Counted from the first letter of the stretch, positions 45,457 through 56,101 are shown. The stretch is 64,000 bases of DNA from an uncultured Alphaproteobacteria bacterium (GCA_937988775.1 CALKHP010000034.1:1-64000), one strand, 5' to 3'. Made by a program: numbers and translations. Notes: generated by a model from the sequence alone, not told the origin.

Positions 45457-46260
45457 TCAGGTCATTCCGGTGCGGCGCAGGCCGATGAACAAGTCGAGCA
45501 GGAGCACCACGACCACCGAGAGGTAGATCGTCAGCGCCGAGACGGCGGCCATGGACGGGTCGACGCTGGATTGCACCTCGCCGAAAATCCGGACGGGGAG
45601 GGTCATCAGGTCGGAGGATGAACTGAAGATGCTGACCTCGACGTTGATCCACGACATGATGAAGGCGAACAGCCCGCCGGCGATCACGCCCGGCTTGATC
45701 AGCGGCAGCGTGATCAGGAACATCGTCGCGGTGCTTCCGGCGCCGAGATCCTGCGCGGCTTCCTCGGTCGAGAGGTCGAAGCCGGCCAGCGATACCAGCG
45801 TCGATCGGATGACATAGGGAATGATCAGCACGCTATGGCCGATCAGCAGCGTCGCGAAGCTGCGTCCGAGCCCGATGGCGGAGGCGAATTGCAGCACGGC
45901 GACGCCGAGCACGATGGTCGGCAGGATCAGCGGCGACAGAAAGAGCGCGTTGATGGCGCGCGCGCCGAAGAACTGCTTCCTGACCAGGATCATCGCAGCC
46001 GGTACGCCGAGGACCAGGGCCACGGCGGTCGCCACCGCCGAAATCTCCACGCTGAGCCAGAACGCGTCGATGTAGACGGGATTGTTGATGACCTTCGCAT
46101 ACCACTTGAGCGACAGCCCGTGCGGCGGAAAGGTCATGAAGTTGGCGCTGGTCAGCGAGACGCCGATGATCACGATCAGCGGCAGCATCAGGTACACGAT
46201 CACGCACCAGCTGGCGATCGCGAGCAGGGCATTGCCGAATTTTCCGGCGGAAAGCCTCAT
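45457..46260 (-). CDS. ABC transporter permease (PotC-like)
   Basis: A 267-residue inner-membrane protein with about six membrane segments. The EAA loop lies around STEEAAQDLGAGSTATMFLITLP. It belongs to the polyamine/Fe/thiamine-type permease family. It overlaps the other permease gene by four bases and closes the importer operon. Confidence 0.9.
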   Translation of the reverse strand: MRLSAGKFGNALLAIASWCVIVYLMLPLIVIIGVSLTSANFMTFPPHGLSLKWYAKVINNPVYIDAFWLSVEISAVATAVALVLGVPAAMILVRKQFFGARAINALFLSPLILPTIVLGVAVLQFASAIGLGRSFATLLIGHSVLIIPYVIRSTLVSLAGFDLSTEEAAQDLGAGSTATMFLITLPLIKPGVIAGGLFAFIMSWINVEVSIFSSSSDLMTLPVRIFGEVQSSVDPSMAAVSALTIYLSVVVVLLLDLFIGLRRTGMT

Positions 46261-47147
46261 GTGACCCTCCCCTGGCTCGCGCCGGCGGCGTAGTGGCGGA
46301 ACAGCAGCATATACGCGCTGATCAGGCCAAGCGTGCTGATGAGCAGGACGATGGACAGGGCCGCGCCCATGCTGAAATTGAACTGCACCATGTAGTAGTC
46401 GTAGATCAGGCTCGGCATCACCATCTGGCGGCCGCCGCTCATCACGCTCGGCGTGACATAGGCGCTGATGGCCAGCGTGAAGACGATGAGCGAGCCGGCG
46501 ATGACACCGGGGACGCTCAGTGGCAGCGTCACCTTGAAAAACGTCACGAGATTGCTCGCGCCGAGATCATGCGCCGCCTCGTGGAGGGATGCGCTGATAT
46601 TCTGGAGCGCGCTGCTGAGCGTCAGAATCATGAACGGCACCAGCACGTAGGTCAGGCTGACGATCACGCCGCCATTCGAATAGAGCAATTGCTGCGGCTT
46701 GTCGGCCAGGTGCAGGAAGAGCAGGCTTTCGTTGATCAAGCCATTCCGGCCCAGCATGATGATCCAGCCGAATGAGCGCACGATGCTGCTGGTGAAGAGC
46801 GGCAGGACAATCACCACGTAGAGAATCCGGCTCCAGAACTGGCTCTTGACGTGGAAGGTCATGTAATAGGCGATGACGTATCCCAGGATGAGCGAGAGCA
46901 GCGTCACCCAGAACCCGAGCTTGAGCGTGCTGAGAAGCACGCCCCAGTAATAGTCGTCCGAGGCGATGGCGGCGTAGTTGGCGAGGTGCCCGCCGCTCTG
47001 CGGATTGAAACTCGCCCACAGCACCAGCAGCAACGGCCCGATGAAGAAGATCAGCATGAACAGCACCGCGCCGCCGAGCAGGGCGAAGCTCTGCCGATCG
47101 CTGATGGCGATGCCACCGACCGGTGCGGCATTATCCTGCTTGCTCAT
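46257..47147 (-). CDS. ABC transporter permease (PotB-like)
   Basis: A 296-residue inner-membrane protein of the PotB type with a first membrane helix near residues 22-45 and the EAA loop around [21 protein letters not shown]. The ATG at 47147 overlaps the stop of the ATPase gene (ATGA); an upstream extension to 47180 reads through that gene and is rejected. It pairs with the PotC-like permease. Confidence 0.9.
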   Translation of the reverse strand: MSKQDNAAPVGGIAISDRQSFALLGGAVLFMLIFFIGPLLLVLWASFNPQSGGHLANYAAIASDDYYWGVLLSTLKLGFWVTLLSLILGYVIAYYMTFHVKSQFWSRILYVVIVLPLFTSSIVRSFGWIIMLGRNGLINESLLFLHLADKPQQLLYSNGGVIVSLTYVLVPFMILTLSSALQNISASLHEAAHDLGASNLVTFFKVTLPLSVPGVIAGSLIVFTLAISAYVTPSVMSGGRQMVMPSLIYDYYMVQFNFSMGAALSIVLLISTLGLISAYMLLFRHYAAGASQGRVT

Positions 47148-48241
47148 GACTCGAGCACTCTGGCTGCCGACGTGCGCCACCAGATCCTCGTGCAGCCCTT
47201 GTCCCGCCCGATATGGGCATGTGGATTTTCCCTGACCTGCAGGTTGATCGGCTGCCCGCCTTCCAGTTCGGCGGCGATGCGCCAGAACTGGCCGACAAAG
47301 GTGGTCTGGATGATGCGGGCCGGTAGGGCGACGGTCTCGTCGGTGTCCGGGGGCGCGCCGAGCGCGATGTTTTCCGGGCGGATCATCAGGATCGCTCGGC
47401 CCGCCACCTTGCCCGTATAGGGCAGGGGCTCGCCTTGCGCGCCGATGCGCAGGGCGCCATCGGCGCCGACCGGGCAGGCGAGCAGGTTCGCCTCGCCGAT
47501 AAAGTCGGCGACGTAGCTCGATTGCGGATAACGGTAGATCTCTTCGCCGGAGCCGAGCTGGATCATCTCGCCTTCCCTCATCACGGCGATGCGGTCCGAC
47601 ATCGCCAGGGCTTCTTCCTGGTCATGCGTGACGTAGACGAAGGTGATGCCGAGCTGGGCATGCAGGCGCTTGAGCTCTTCCTGCATGCGCTTGCGCAGCT
47701 TGAGGTCGAGCGCACCGAGGGGCTCATCGAGCAACAGCACGCGGGGACGGTTGATGATGGCGCGGGCGAGGGCGATGCGCTGCTGCTGCCCACCGGACAG
47801 CGCACGGGGATAGCGCGTGCCGAATGCTTCCATGCCGACCATGGCGAGCGCTTCCTCGACCTCGCGCTTGATCACCGCTTTCTGGATGCCGCGGCGGCGC
47901 GGGCCGAAGGCGACATTATCCGCCACCGTCATGTGCGGAAACAGGGCATAGTTCTGGAAGACCGTGTTGACCGGGCGCTTGTTCGGCGGCACGTCCTGCA
48001 TCGATTTGCCGTCAATGAGCAGCGTGCCGGCATTGGCGGTCTGAAAGCCTGCGATGATGCGCAGCAACGTCGTCTTGCCGCAGCCGCTCGGCCCGAGCAG
48101 GGAGAGGAACTCTCCCTGCCGGACCGCCAGCGATATGCCCTTCAGCGCCTTGAACGATCCGTAGAATTTGGCGAGGTCCTGAATCTCGATGATATTCTCT
48201 CGCGGCGTATCGTTGCGCTGCATCCCTGCCTCTTGTGTCAT
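47144..48241 (-). CDS. ABC transporter ATP-binding protein (PotA-like, with TOBE domain)
   Basis: A 365-residue ATPase with Walker [10 protein letters not shown] at 50-58, [15 protein letters not shown] and [17 protein letters not shown]-terminal TOBE-type domain contains [10 protein letters not shown]. The MTQEAG start at 48241 is two bases from the binding-protein stop; ATG 48223 is an alternative. The family imports polyamines, thiamine, iron or related cations. Confidence 0.9.
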   Translation of the reverse strand: MTQEAGMQRNDTPRENIIEIQDLAKFYGSFKALKGISLAVRQGEFLSLLGPSGCGKTTLLRIIAGFQTANAGTLLIDGKSMQDVPPNKRPVNTVFQNYALFPHMTVADNVAFGPRRRGIQKAVIKREVEEALAMVGMEAFGTRYPRALSGGQQQRIALARAIINRPRVLLLDEPLGALDLKLRKRMQEELKRLHAQLGITFVYVTHDQEEALAMSDRIAVMREGEMIQLGSGEEIYRYPQSSYVADFIGEANLLACPVGADGALRIGAQGEPLPYTGKVAGRAILMIRPENIALGAPPDTDETVALPARIIQTTFVGQFWRIAAELEGGQPINLQVRENPHAHIGRDKGCTRIWWRTSAARVLES

Positions 48242-48243
48242 CT

Positions 48244-49338
48244 TCACCGCCCGACGACTTGTCGGTTCCACATATCGGTGACGCGCTGGCGGACGGAGGC
48301 GATCTCGCGCCAATCGGGGATGGCGAGATCCTTGGCGGTGCCGTTCGCGCCCCAAGGCATGCGCTTCTTGGTCTCTTCGGATAGTTTCGGGTCCTTCAGC
48401 GGCGGCCCGGTGAAGATCTTCTCGGCCAGGCAGTCGAGCGGTTCCGGCTGCAACGCGAAGTTGATGAACTTCTCGGCCAACGCCTTGTTCTTGGTGCCCT
48501 TGACGAGATGCAGGCGAATCTCGGTGGTCGGCAGTCCCTCCTTGGGGTAGGCGATGGCGACCTTCACGCCCTGGTCCGCGAGCTGCCAGGCAATGCTCGG
48601 ATAGGTGACGCCCATCACGACCTCGCCGCTCTGGATCGAGGCCTGCAACACGCCGGTGGAATCGTAATACGAGGAGGGCTTGAGCTCCTTGAACTTCTTC
48701 ATCACCGGTTCGAAGTTGGCGTTGGTGCCGCCAAGCGCCTTGTTGAGAACCATCAGGAACGGCACGAACAGGGCCTGCCCCGGTCCGGGAGCAAACACGC
48801 GGCCGGCATAGTCAGGTTTCCAGATATCGAACCATGAGGTCGGCGGTTCCTTGACCACGGTCGGGTTGTAGAGCATCGCATAGGTCAGATAGCCCGTGCC
48901 GACGGCGTAGATTTCCTTCTTGTCCGTCCGGTACACCGCCCCCTCGAGCAGGTTCGACATGTTGGGGATGGCCTTCGGGTCGATGGCCTCGACCACGCCC
49001 TCGTCCCACGCAGAAGCGGAGAATGGCGCATCCATCCAGGCGACGTCGATCGACGGGTTGTCCTTCTGCTGGCGAAGCTTGGTGAAGGTCACGGGCGAGG
49101 TGCCGGGTTCGGAAACGGTCTCGATGCCGGTGGCCTTGGTAAACGGATCGAGCACGCAGGCTTTTTGCGCCACCGCCCATGGCCCGGTATACACCGCCAC
49201 CGTTATGCGGTCCTTCGCCTGTGCAGTCAGCGGCAGGATGCCGGCGAACAAGAGTGCGAGGGCGCTTGCTTGCCCGGTATACTTTGCCGCGACCTTGAAA
49301 AGGCTTCGAGTATTACGGTTTTTCCAGTTCTTTTCCAT
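48244..49338 (-). CDS. Extracellular solute-binding protein (PotD/AfuA-like)
   Basis: A 364-residue exported binding protein. It has a long basic n-region, a hydrophobic core near residues 25-38 and probable cleavage after AQA. The mature part has [23 protein letters not shown] and [11 protein letters not shown], characteristic of family 1/6-type binding proteins for polyamines or metals. AGGAG stands eight bases before the ATG at 49338; the GTG at 49347 is too close to it. It is the first gene of the importer operon and is divergent from a LysR gene 461 bases away. Confidence 0.9.
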   Translation of the reverse strand: MEKNWKNRNTRSLFKVAAKYTGQASALALLFAGILPLTAQAKDRITVAVYTGPWAVAQKACVLDPFTKATGIETVSEPGTSPVTFTKLRQQKDNPSIDVAWMDAPFSASAWDEGVVEAIDPKAIPNMSNLLEGAVYRTDKKEIYAVGTGYLTYAMLYNPTVVKEPPTSWFDIWKPDYAGRVFAPGPGQALFVPFLMVLNKALGGTNANFEPVMKKFKELKPSSYYDSTGVLQASIQSGEVVMGVTYPSIAWQLADQGVKVAIAYPKEGLPTTEIRLHLVKGTKNKALAEKFINFALQPEPLDCLAEKIFTGPPLKDPKLSEETKKRMPWGANGTAKDLAIPDWREIASVRQRVTDMWNRQVVGR

Positions 49339-49799
49339 CCTCGGCACTCCTCTCTAATGCGGTGCTGCAAATTTTTTATCTGGTTATGCAAAGCACTGCG
49401 CTAAGCGTCCTACACGTTGGAAGAGTAGCTATTTCAATGCCAGGGTAAAATGCCTATTTATATGCTACGGGTCAGTCTGAGGTATTGATCTTATGCGCCC
49501 TGCCTGGCTTTGGCCGGGTATGAGCGAACAGGCCGATGTGGCATGCTCGAACCGCGCGGCCTTGCGGTCTTTCAACGCGTTAGCGTCGCGCGGATGCCGA
49601 TGGATCCGTGCCGGAGCGTTCCGCTTCCCGGCCGGCAACGAGCATAAGCGCATTTGACCGGAGGCCGGCGGCCGTGACAATGGGACGGTGGCACAGACTC
49701 GCGTGCCGCGTTCAGTTGTCGGGATGGCAACAGGCGCCGCCCACCGGCAAAAAAGGCAAGACATGCCGCCGGTAGATTTCAAGAAAAGGTCAGGACAGG
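49339..49799. other. Divergent intergenic region
   Basis: This 461-base region lies between the PotD-like start and the LysR start. The part next to the transporter (about 49365-49490) is AT-rich, with repeated TATGC words, and likely holds that promoter and a LysR site. The rest is GC-rich with no recognisable gene. Confidence 0.5.
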
Positions 49800-50702
49800 A
49801 TGGCAGAAAAACTCCCACCCTTGAATCCGCTGAAGGTCTTCGAAGCTGTCGCGCGCTTGAACAGCGTCACAAAGGCGAGCAGGGAGCTTTTCATCACGCA
49901 GGCGGCTGTCAGCCGGCAAGTCTACGTGCTGGAGGACTACCTCCAGGAACAGCTCTTCGTGCATCGCCGCGGAAAGATCACGCTGACGGATGAGGGGCGC
50001 TTCTATTTCGAGGCGATCAGTCCCTCCCTCAAAAAGATCGCCAGGGCGACCGACCAGCTTCTCAAGAACAAGAACAGGAATGTCGTCAGGGTCCGGACCT
50101 ACCCGACCTTCGCGCATTACTGGCTCGTGCCGCGCCTGCCCTTGCTCCGGAAACTGCATCCGGAGATCGAGGTTCATATCGTGACCGAGGTCCAGCCCGC
50201 CGATCCCACGCAGGTCAGCAACGACATTATCATTCAGCTTGGCGAGGAGAATTGGCACGGCTTCGTCGCCACGAAGCTTCTCGAGGACCGCATCGCGCCG
50301 ATCTGTTCGCCGGAATTCAAGGAAAGCCGCGGCCTGACCGGCGATGTGGAGGAATTGTCGCGCCTTCCGCTGCTCCATTCGGACTATCGCCGCCGCGACT
50401 GGATCGATTGGCTGCAAAGCATCAATGGCGAGGAGCCGAGCCCCAAGGGTGCGCTCCACTTCCGCAGTTCCGTGCTGACCTATCAGGCCGCCCAGCACGG
50501 CCTGGGGGTGGCGATCGGCCAGTTGGAACTGCTGGGCGAGGAAATCGCCGCCGGGCGCCTTGTCGTGCCCTATGGGCCGCCGTTGACGCGCCCGCTCGCC
50601 TATTACCTGCTCCATGTCGAGAACGCGATGATGCCCACATCCTCATCGCGCTTTATCGAATGGCTGATCGGCGAGGCGAAGGCCTCGGCAGCGCACAGTT
50701 GA
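49800..50702 (+). CDS. LysR-family transcriptional regulator (GcvA-like)
   Basis: A 300-residue LysR protein with N-terminal helix-turn-helix (PLKVFEAVARLNSVTKAS, TQAAVSRQVYVLE) and an effector domain with RTYPTFAHYWLVPRLP. The GcvA/AmpR subgroup has this NPLKVFEAVARL start. AGGTCAGGACAGG precedes the ATG. It is divergent from the PotD-like importer and probably senses its substrate or a product. Confidence 0.9.
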   Translation: MAEKLPPLNPLKVFEAVARLNSVTKASRELFITQAAVSRQVYVLEDYLQEQLFVHRRGKITLTDEGRFYFEAISPSLKKIARATDQLLKNKNRNVVRVRTYPTFAHYWLVPRLPLLRKLHPEIEVHIVTEVQPADPTQVSNDIIIQLGEENWHGFVATKLLEDRIAPICSPEFKESRGLTGDVEELSRLPLLHSDYRRRDWIDWLQSINGEEPSPKGALHFRSSVLTYQAAQHGLGVAIGQLELLGEEIAAGRLVVPYGPPLTRPLAYYLLHVENAMMPTSSSRFIEWLIGEAKASAAHS

Positions 50703-50757
50703 GGCCAATGGGCGGCGACTGTTTCTGCCGCGCCCTGGCTCACCTTCGCTCATCTTG

Positions 50758-51363
50758 CTAGTGAAGGCGGGTTGCCTGGAGCGGCGGCCTTTCCTCGAAA
50801 GAGGCATGCCAACGACGAAGGTTAGGGTAGGCGGTGCGCCAGTCGATTTCCGGAAATCGCAGGTCGAGATAGGCGAGACCGCAGGCGAGCGATATCGTGC
50901 CGATGTCGAAGCGCTCACCGAAACGGGGCGCGGCGTGGTTGAAGGCCTGGAGGCAGGTGTCGATCTTGTCGAGATGACTCGTGAGCCAGTCGGGCCAGAG
51001 TTTGTCGGGCGGGCGCACACCGCGCTCGTAACGCGCGAGCAGCGAGGCTTCCATCATGCCGTCGGCGAGCGCCTGGTCGGTCAGGGCGCGCCAGCGGGCG
51101 GTTCCGCCGGCGGGAAACAGCGATCCCTGTTTCAGCGCATTCAGATAGTCGCAGATCACGCCGCTATCGGCGAGCATCGTGTTGTCGTCGAGCATCATCG
51201 TCGGCACCTGGCCGAGCGGATTATGCGCGATGATCCGGCGATCGCGCTGGACGGAATGCGCCGCGCAATCGAGCAGTTCGATCTGGTCCGCAAGTCCAAG
51301 CTCATGCGCCACGATCATCACTTTTCGGACGTAGGGCGAGCGTGAGGAATAAAATAGCTGCAT
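50758..51363 (-). CDS. Glutathione S-transferase family protein
   Basis: A 201-residue GST. The thioredoxin-like N-terminal domain has FYSSRSPYVRKVMIVA, GQVPTMMLDD with the cis-Pro, and ADSGVICDYL for the gamma-glutamyl contact. An all-helical C-terminal domain follows. Ser in SSRSPY is the likely activating residue. CGGATTTC-type sequence upstream gives no clear ribosome site beyond GGAT; ATG 51363 matches the family N-terminus. It lies 52 bases downstream of the alpha-hydroxy-acid oxidase gene. Confidence 0.87.
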   Translation of the reverse strand: MQLFYSSRSPYVRKVMIVAHELGLADQIELLDCAAHSVQRDRRIIAHNPLGQVPTMMLDDNTMLADSGVICDYLNALKQGSLFPAGGTARWRALTDQALADGMMEASLLARYERGVRPPDKLWPDWLTSHLDKIDTCLQAFNHAAPRFGERFDIGTISLACGLAYLDLRFPEIDWRTAYPNLRRWHASFEERPPLQATRLH

Positions 51364-51415
51364 CGGAGATCCTTCGGATTCGCAAAGGGAAGGGATGTTG
51401 CGAGCGCGTCCGTTC

Positions 51416-52543
51416 TCAAAGATGTCGGAGCCGCTCCATGACGATCGGGAAGGCGTTGAGCGGGTGAGGCGCATAAACCGGCTCGGCGGGCACAAGATGA
51501 TCCGGCGTCAACTCGGCCAGGCTCGAAACACCGAGCAAGCCCATGGTCACCACGATTTCCTCCTCGAGGATCTCGAGCATGCGCAGCACGCCGGGGCCGG
51601 CGGCGGCGGCAAAGGCCCAGGCCTGCAGGCGGCCGATGCACACCGCCTTGGCGCCGCGCGCGACCGCTTTGACGATATCGCTGCCGCGCGTGATGCCGCC
51701 GTCGACGATGACATCGGCGCGGCCCCTGGCGGCGGCGACCACCTCGACCAGCGCGTCGGCGGTGCCCCGGCAATGATCGAGCGCGCGGCCGCCGTGATTG
51801 GAGACGTAAAGCACATCCACGCCGTGATCGAGGGCGCGTACCGCATCTTCTCCGGTCGTCACGCCTTTGAGGAATAACGGCAGCTTCGAGCGCTGCTTGA
51901 TTTTCTCGAGCAGCTTCCAGTCGAATTTGAGCGCCTTGTCGTTGGCGATCGGGCCGCTTTCCCGCTCGGCGCGGCGCTCACGCAAATATGTGGCGTAGGA
52001 TTGCGGGCTCTTGCGGCCGCTGATCAGCCCGCTGGTGATATCGCGCTCGCGGCGGCTGAAATAGGCCGCCTCGCTGACGAAGGCGATTGCCCTGTAGCCG
52101 GCCTCGACTGCGCGCTCGGGCAGGTCGTCGGCGAAGGCCTGTTCGATGTCGCCCTGGATGGCGTAAACCAGCCGCGCTCCGGAAGCCTTGGGGATCTCGG
52201 CATAGTCCGGGATGACGCCGCTGACGACCTGCATCACGCCGAAATCGGCAACGGCCCGTGCCGCGGCGACCGTGCCGGTCGAGGTCGGGTCGATCCGCCG
52301 CAGGGCGCCGACCGGCGACAGCATCACGGGCATGCGCAGGGGCTCGCCGATGATCTCCGTCGCGATGTCGATATCGGATACGTCGCGCATGATGCGGGGC
52401 CTGAAGGCGAGGGAGTCGAATGCCTGCCGGTTGCGCAACACGGTGGTGTCGGAGTCGGTGCCGTAGGTGATGAACTCCCACATCGGCGTCGACAGTTTCT
52501 GCCGTGCCGCCCAAACGATATCCTGGATCGTTGTAAATGCCAC
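51416..52543 (-). CDS. FMN-dependent alpha-hydroxy-acid oxidizing protein
   Basis: A 375-residue TIM-barrel flavoenzyme of the lactate/glycolate oxidase family. Lys226 (LFLKG), catalytic His250 and Arg253 (SNHGGR), and the FMN phosphate motif VDGGITRG followed by IGR are all present. These oxidise L-2-hydroxy acids to 2-oxo acids. No ATG is near the expected N-terminus: GTG at 52543 is preferred, and TTG at 52555 is an alternative. It is divergent from the DadA-like gene. Confidence 0.87.
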   Translation of the reverse strand: MAFTTIQDIVWAARQKLSTPMWEFITYGTDSDTTVLRNRQAFDSLAFRPRIMRDVSDIDIATEIIGEPLRMPVMLSPVGALRRIDPTSTGTVAAARAVADFGVMQVVSGVIPDYAEIPKASGARLVYAIQGDIEQAFADDLPERAVEAGYRAIAFVSEAAYFSRRERDITSGLISGRKSPQSYATYLRERRAERESGPIANDKALKFDWKLLEKIKQRSKLPLFLKGVTTGEDAVRALDHGVDVLYVSNHGGRALDHCRGTADALVEVVAAARGRADVIVDGGITRGSDIVKAVARGAKAVCIGRLQAWAFAAAAGPGVLRMLEILEEEIVVTMGLLGVSSLAELTPDHLVPAEPVYAPHPLNAFPIVMERLRHL

Positions 52544-52742
52544 CTCAGCCCCCAAGGATGTTTGTTTCCAAGTCGCGGCATTCTAGAGGGTGTTTGCGAG
52601 AACAAGGTGTGAGTATTGCTTGGGCTATCATGATAATTCATTGAATCTTGCCTTGCTGTACCGGGTTGACCGCCGGTGGCGATCCGCGAAGATCGGCCGG
52701 GGTTTTCGCCGGCTTCCCGCCGGCCGGTGGGCGAGGTGAACG

Positions 52743-54011
52743 GTGACAGGACAAGACAGGCCCAAGGCCATCGTGATCGGTGCAGGTATCGTGGGCAGTT
52801 GTTGCGCCCTTCAGTTGCAGCGGGACGGGTTTGCGGTCACCATGCTCGACCCGGCCGGGTTCGGCCGCGGTTGCACCGAGGGCACCGCCGGTATTTTTGC
52901 GACCGGGCACATTTTTCCGGCGGCCACCGAGGGAGCAGTACGGCAGTTCCTGGCGGCTGCGTCGCGCGACAGCCTTGACTCCCCGGTGATTGACAAAGCC
53001 TCCCTGCCGGCCTTGCTGCCGTGGTTCTCCGCGCTCGCCGCATCGGCCGCGCCGCCGCGCGCCGCAGTTGCGGGCGCTGTCTTGCAGGCGCTTTTGCCGC
53101 TCGCAATTCCGCACATGAAAACATTGCTCGGAGAGACAACTTTCGCTGCTTTCATGCACAAGCGCGGCTGGCTGTATGTCTACGAGACGGAGGATGATTT
53201 CCAGCGGACGAGCGGGGAGCGCGATGCGCGCAGGCGTGCCGGCATCGCCGTGGAGGAGTTGGACGGGGCCGCGCTTCACAGGCTCGAGCCGGGGCTGCCG
53301 AAGCGCTTTCGGCGCGCCGCGCTCTTGCCTGACATCGTTCAGGTGCCCGATCTCGATGGTCTCCTGCGCGCCGTCGGCGATGCGGCGTTGGCCGAGGGTG
53401 CCGTGCTGCGGAACGAGGCTGCCGACGCGATTGCCTGTCTGGACGATGGAAGCTTCGTCGTCGAGGCCGGCGGCGAACGGCTTTGCGCCAGTCTCGTCGT
53501 GGTCGCGGCGGGGCCGCGTTCGGCGCGGTTCGTCGCGCGGTTAGGGCTCGATGTGCCGCATTCGCCGGAGCGCGGCTATAGCGTCACGCTACCGCATGCC
53601 GGCGTAACCCTCTCCCGTCCGGTGAGCTTCGCCAGGCAGAAGATGGTGGCCGCGTCGATGCGTGGCGGCCTGCGCCTGACATCGACGGCGGAATTCACCG
53701 ATGCGCAAACCCCGCCGGATTATCGCCATGTCGAGCGCCAGCTTGCATTTGCCCGGGAGATGTTCGGCGCCAGTACGGAAGGCGCCGGACGCTGGCATGG
53801 CGACCGTTCGGCAACGCCTGATGGCCTGCCCGTTATCGGTCCCGTTCCGGGCAACAAGCGGCTCATCCTGGCCTATGGCCATGGCCATCTCGGCCTGACG
53901 CTGGCCGGTGTGACCGCCACGCTGGTCGCAGCGCTTGCAGGCGGCAGGCCGGCGCCGATCGATATGGCGCCGTTCCGGCCGGAGCGCTTCCCGCTGGTGC
54001 CCGCGGCCTGA
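52743..54011 (+). CDS. D-amino-acid dehydrogenase-like FAD oxidoreductase
   Basis: A 422-residue DAO-family enzyme with VIGAGIVGSCCALQLQ at 11-26, a GTAGIFATGHIFP FAD loop and the C-terminal AYGHGHLGLTLAGVTA. The start is GTG at 52743 with GAGGTGAA upstream. It is similar in layout to the DadA-like gene at 37193-38455, although the proteins differ widely in sequence. The 199-base upstream region contains TATCATGATA and a GC-rich stem (GGCCGG/CCGGCC). It converges on the FadB-like gene with eight bases between. Confidence 0.87.
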   Translation: MTGQDRPKAIVIGAGIVGSCCALQLQRDGFAVTMLDPAGFGRGCTEGTAGIFATGHIFPAATEGAVRQFLAAASRDSLDSPVIDKASLPALLPWFSALAASAAPPRAAVAGAVLQALLPLAIPHMKTLLGETTFAAFMHKRGWLYVYETEDDFQRTSGERDARRRAGIAVEELDGAALHRLEPGLPKRFRRAALLPDIVQVPDLDGLLRAVGDAALAEGAVLRNEAADAIACLDDGSFVVEAGGERLCASLVVVAAGPRSARFVARLGLDVPHSPERGYSVTLPHAGVTLSRPVSFARQKMVAASMRGGLRLTSTAEFTDAQTPPDYRHVERQLAFAREMFGASTEGAGRWHGDRSATPDGLPVIGPVPGNKRLILAYGHGHLGLTLAGVTATLVAALAGGRPAPIDMAPFRPERFPLVPAA

Positions 54012-54019
54012 CGCGGCGC

Positions 54020-56101
54020 TCAGGCCAGCGCGTCGAGCGTCTGGTCGACGGCGCCGCGCCGGAAGCCGGGGCCGATCGCCGAAGCGGCGCGATCAATGGC
54101 GGCATGGATCACGTCGCGTGGCCGCCGGCTCGCCCAGAACAGCGGCCCGCCTTTTACCGCCGGGAAGCCATAGCCGTTGACCAGGACGAGGTCGATGTCG
54201 GAGGCGCGCTCCGCTATGCCCTCCTGCAGCACGAGCGAGGCCTCGTTGACGATCGCGGCCAGTGCCTGGCTGACGATGTCGGCATCAGCGAGGGGAAGCG
54301 CCGGTCGATCCGCCGCCCGGGCGTGGTCGGCGATGAGCGAATGCACGAACGGGTCCGATGCTTTCGATCGCCAGCCGTCCGGATAGCGATACCAGCCCGC
54401 GCCGGTCTTGCAGCCGAGCCGCCCGCCCCGACACAGCAGATCGAGAAACGGCGCGTGCTGTTCGCGCCTGTCGCCGACTTCCGCCAGGCGCTGGCGCGTG
54501 CGCCACGCGATATCGAGCCCGGCCAGATCCCAGGCAGCGAAAGGGCCCATCGCGAAGCCGAACCCGGTCAGTGCGGCATCGACCGCTTCCGGCATGGTGC
54601 CGTTTTCCAGCATGGCTTCGCATTGCCGGCGATAGGCCGCATGGATGCGGTTGCCGATGAAGCCTTCGCCGACGCGTGCGATCACGGGCAGCTTGCCGAG
54701 GCGCCGCGCGACCGACACGGTCGCGGCCAGCACTTCGGGTGCGGTATGACGGCCTCGCACGACCTCGACGAGGCGCATGACATGAGCGGGGCTGAAGAAG
54801 TGCAGCCCGACCACCCTGTCTGGTCTCGTCGTGGCCGCGGCGATGGCATCGAGGTCGAGATAGGACGTGTTCGAGGCCAGGACGGCATCGGGGCGGGCGA
54901 GGCGATCGAGTTGTGCCATCAACTCCGTCTTGACGGCCATGTCCTCGAACACCGCCTCGACGATGAGATCGGCATCGCCGGCGCTGGCAAGGTCGCGGGC
55001 GGCCAGCAGGCGCGCGGCGCGGGCGCGTCTCTCGTCGGCGCTCAATCGCCCAGCCTTGAACGCTGCCTCGTCGATTGCCGCGATGCGCTGCTGCCCGTCC
55101 TGAACCGCCTTTTCGTTGGAATCGACCAGCGTGACCGAAAAGCCGGCCGACAGGAAAGCGCTGGCGATGCCGCTGCCCATCGTGCCGGCGCCGATCACCG
55201 TCACCGTCGCGACCTGCGGCAGCGAGCCCGCCGGAGGCACCTTCCCGGACAGCCTTTCGGCAAAGAAAAGGTGGCGCAGGGCCCGGGCATCATCCCCTGT
55301 GCGGAGCCGCTGGAACGCGGCGCGCTCCGCCGCAAGCGCGCTGTCGAACGGTTCGGTCAGCGCACGGCGGATCGCGGCCACGGCTTCGCGCGCCGCTTGG
55401 CGGCTTTTGCATTTGCGCATCAGCGCGTCGGCTGCCGTCGTCATTGCCGCCATGTCGGTGGCGACCGGCGGCCGGTCGCGCAGCCGGCGTTTCCCGACGC
55501 GATGTCTTGCGGCGAAGTCGGCTGCGAATTCCGCCAGATCGCCGCTGGCGATCGCGTCGATCAGCCCGGCATCGCGCGCCTCGCGCGCACCGATACGGCG
55601 GCCGCTGAGAATGATCTCGGCTGCGTTGGCGCCATCGACGAGCCGGAGCAACCGCACCGAGCCACCGGCGCCGGGCATCATGCCGAGCGTGACTTCTGGC
55701 AGACCCATGACGGCGTCGGGTGTCGCGATGCGCGCATCGCAACCGAGCGCGACTTCGTAGCCGCCGCCGAGTGCCGCGCCGTGGATCGCCGCGACAATCG
55801 GTTTCGGGCAAGCCTCGATCGCCGCGATGACGGCGGGCAGTTGCGGCTCGGCAAGAGGTGCGCCGAATTCCCGGAGATCGGACCCTGCGATGAAGCTTGT
55901 GCCGGCGCCGATCAGGATGGCTGCCGTGACGCCGGGATCGTTCGAGATCGTCGTGATCGCGGCGAGCAGGCCTATCCGTACAGCGCGCGACCCGGCATTG
56001 ACCGGCGGGTTGTCGATCACGATCCGCGCGACATGCGGCAGGCGCTGGTCTTTCTCGATCCGCACGGCGTTCGGCCCGATGGTCGGCTCGAGATGCGTCA
56101 T
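54020..56101 (-). CDS. Bifunctional enoyl-CoA hydratase/3-hydroxyacyl-CoA dehydrogenase (FadB/FadJ-like)
   Basis: A 693-residue enzyme. The N-terminal crotonase domain has GAALGGGYEVALGCD and GLPEVTLGMMPGAGG with the catalytic Glu. The NAD-binding 3-hydroxyacyl-CoA dehydrogenase domain has IGAGTMGSGIASAF and the catalytic His in HFFSPAHVM. Two C-terminal 3HCDH domains follow. The ATG at 56101 has AGGCAGGG upstream; the open frame to 56182 lacks similarity. It could carry the next two beta-oxidation steps after the acyl-CoA dehydrogenase at 42261. No thiolase gene is seen in the window. Confidence 0.9.
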   Translation of the reverse strand: MTHLEPTIGPNAVRIEKDQRLPHVARIVIDNPPVNAGSRAVRIGLLAAITTISNDPGVTAAILIGAGTSFIAGSDLREFGAPLAEPQLPAVIAAIEACPKPIVAAIHGAALGGGYEVALGCDARIATPDAVMGLPEVTLGMMPGAGGSVRLLRLVDGANAAEIILSGRRIGAREARDAGLIDAIASGDLAEFAADFAARHRVGKRRLRDRPPVATDMAAMTTAADALMRKCKSRQAAREAVAAIRRALTEPFDSALAAERAAFQRLRTGDDARALRHLFFAERLSGKVPPAGSLPQVATVTVIGAGTMGSGIASAFLSAGFSVTLVDSNEKAVQDGQQRIAAIDEAAFKAGRLSADERRARAARLLAARDLASAGDADLIVEAVFEDMAVKTELMAQLDRLARPDAVLASNTSYLDLDAIAAATTRPDRVVGLHFFSPAHVMRLVEVVRGRHTAPEVLAATVSVARRLGKLPVIARVGEGFIGNRIHAAYRRQCEAMLENGTMPEAVDAALTGFGFAMGPFAAWDLAGLDIAWRTRQRLAEVGDRREQHAPFLDLLCRGGRLGCKTGAGWYRYPDGWRSKASDPFVHSLIADHARAADRPALPLADADIVSQALAAIVNEASLVLQEGIAERASDIDLVLVNGYGFPAVKGGPLFWASRRPRDVIHAAIDRAASAIGPGFRRGAVDQTLDALA

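Noticed and set aside
49465..49818. 117-codon minus-strand frame before the LysR gene
   Set aside because: It overlaps the LysR start, has no motif or ribosome site, and lies in a region that should hold promoters.
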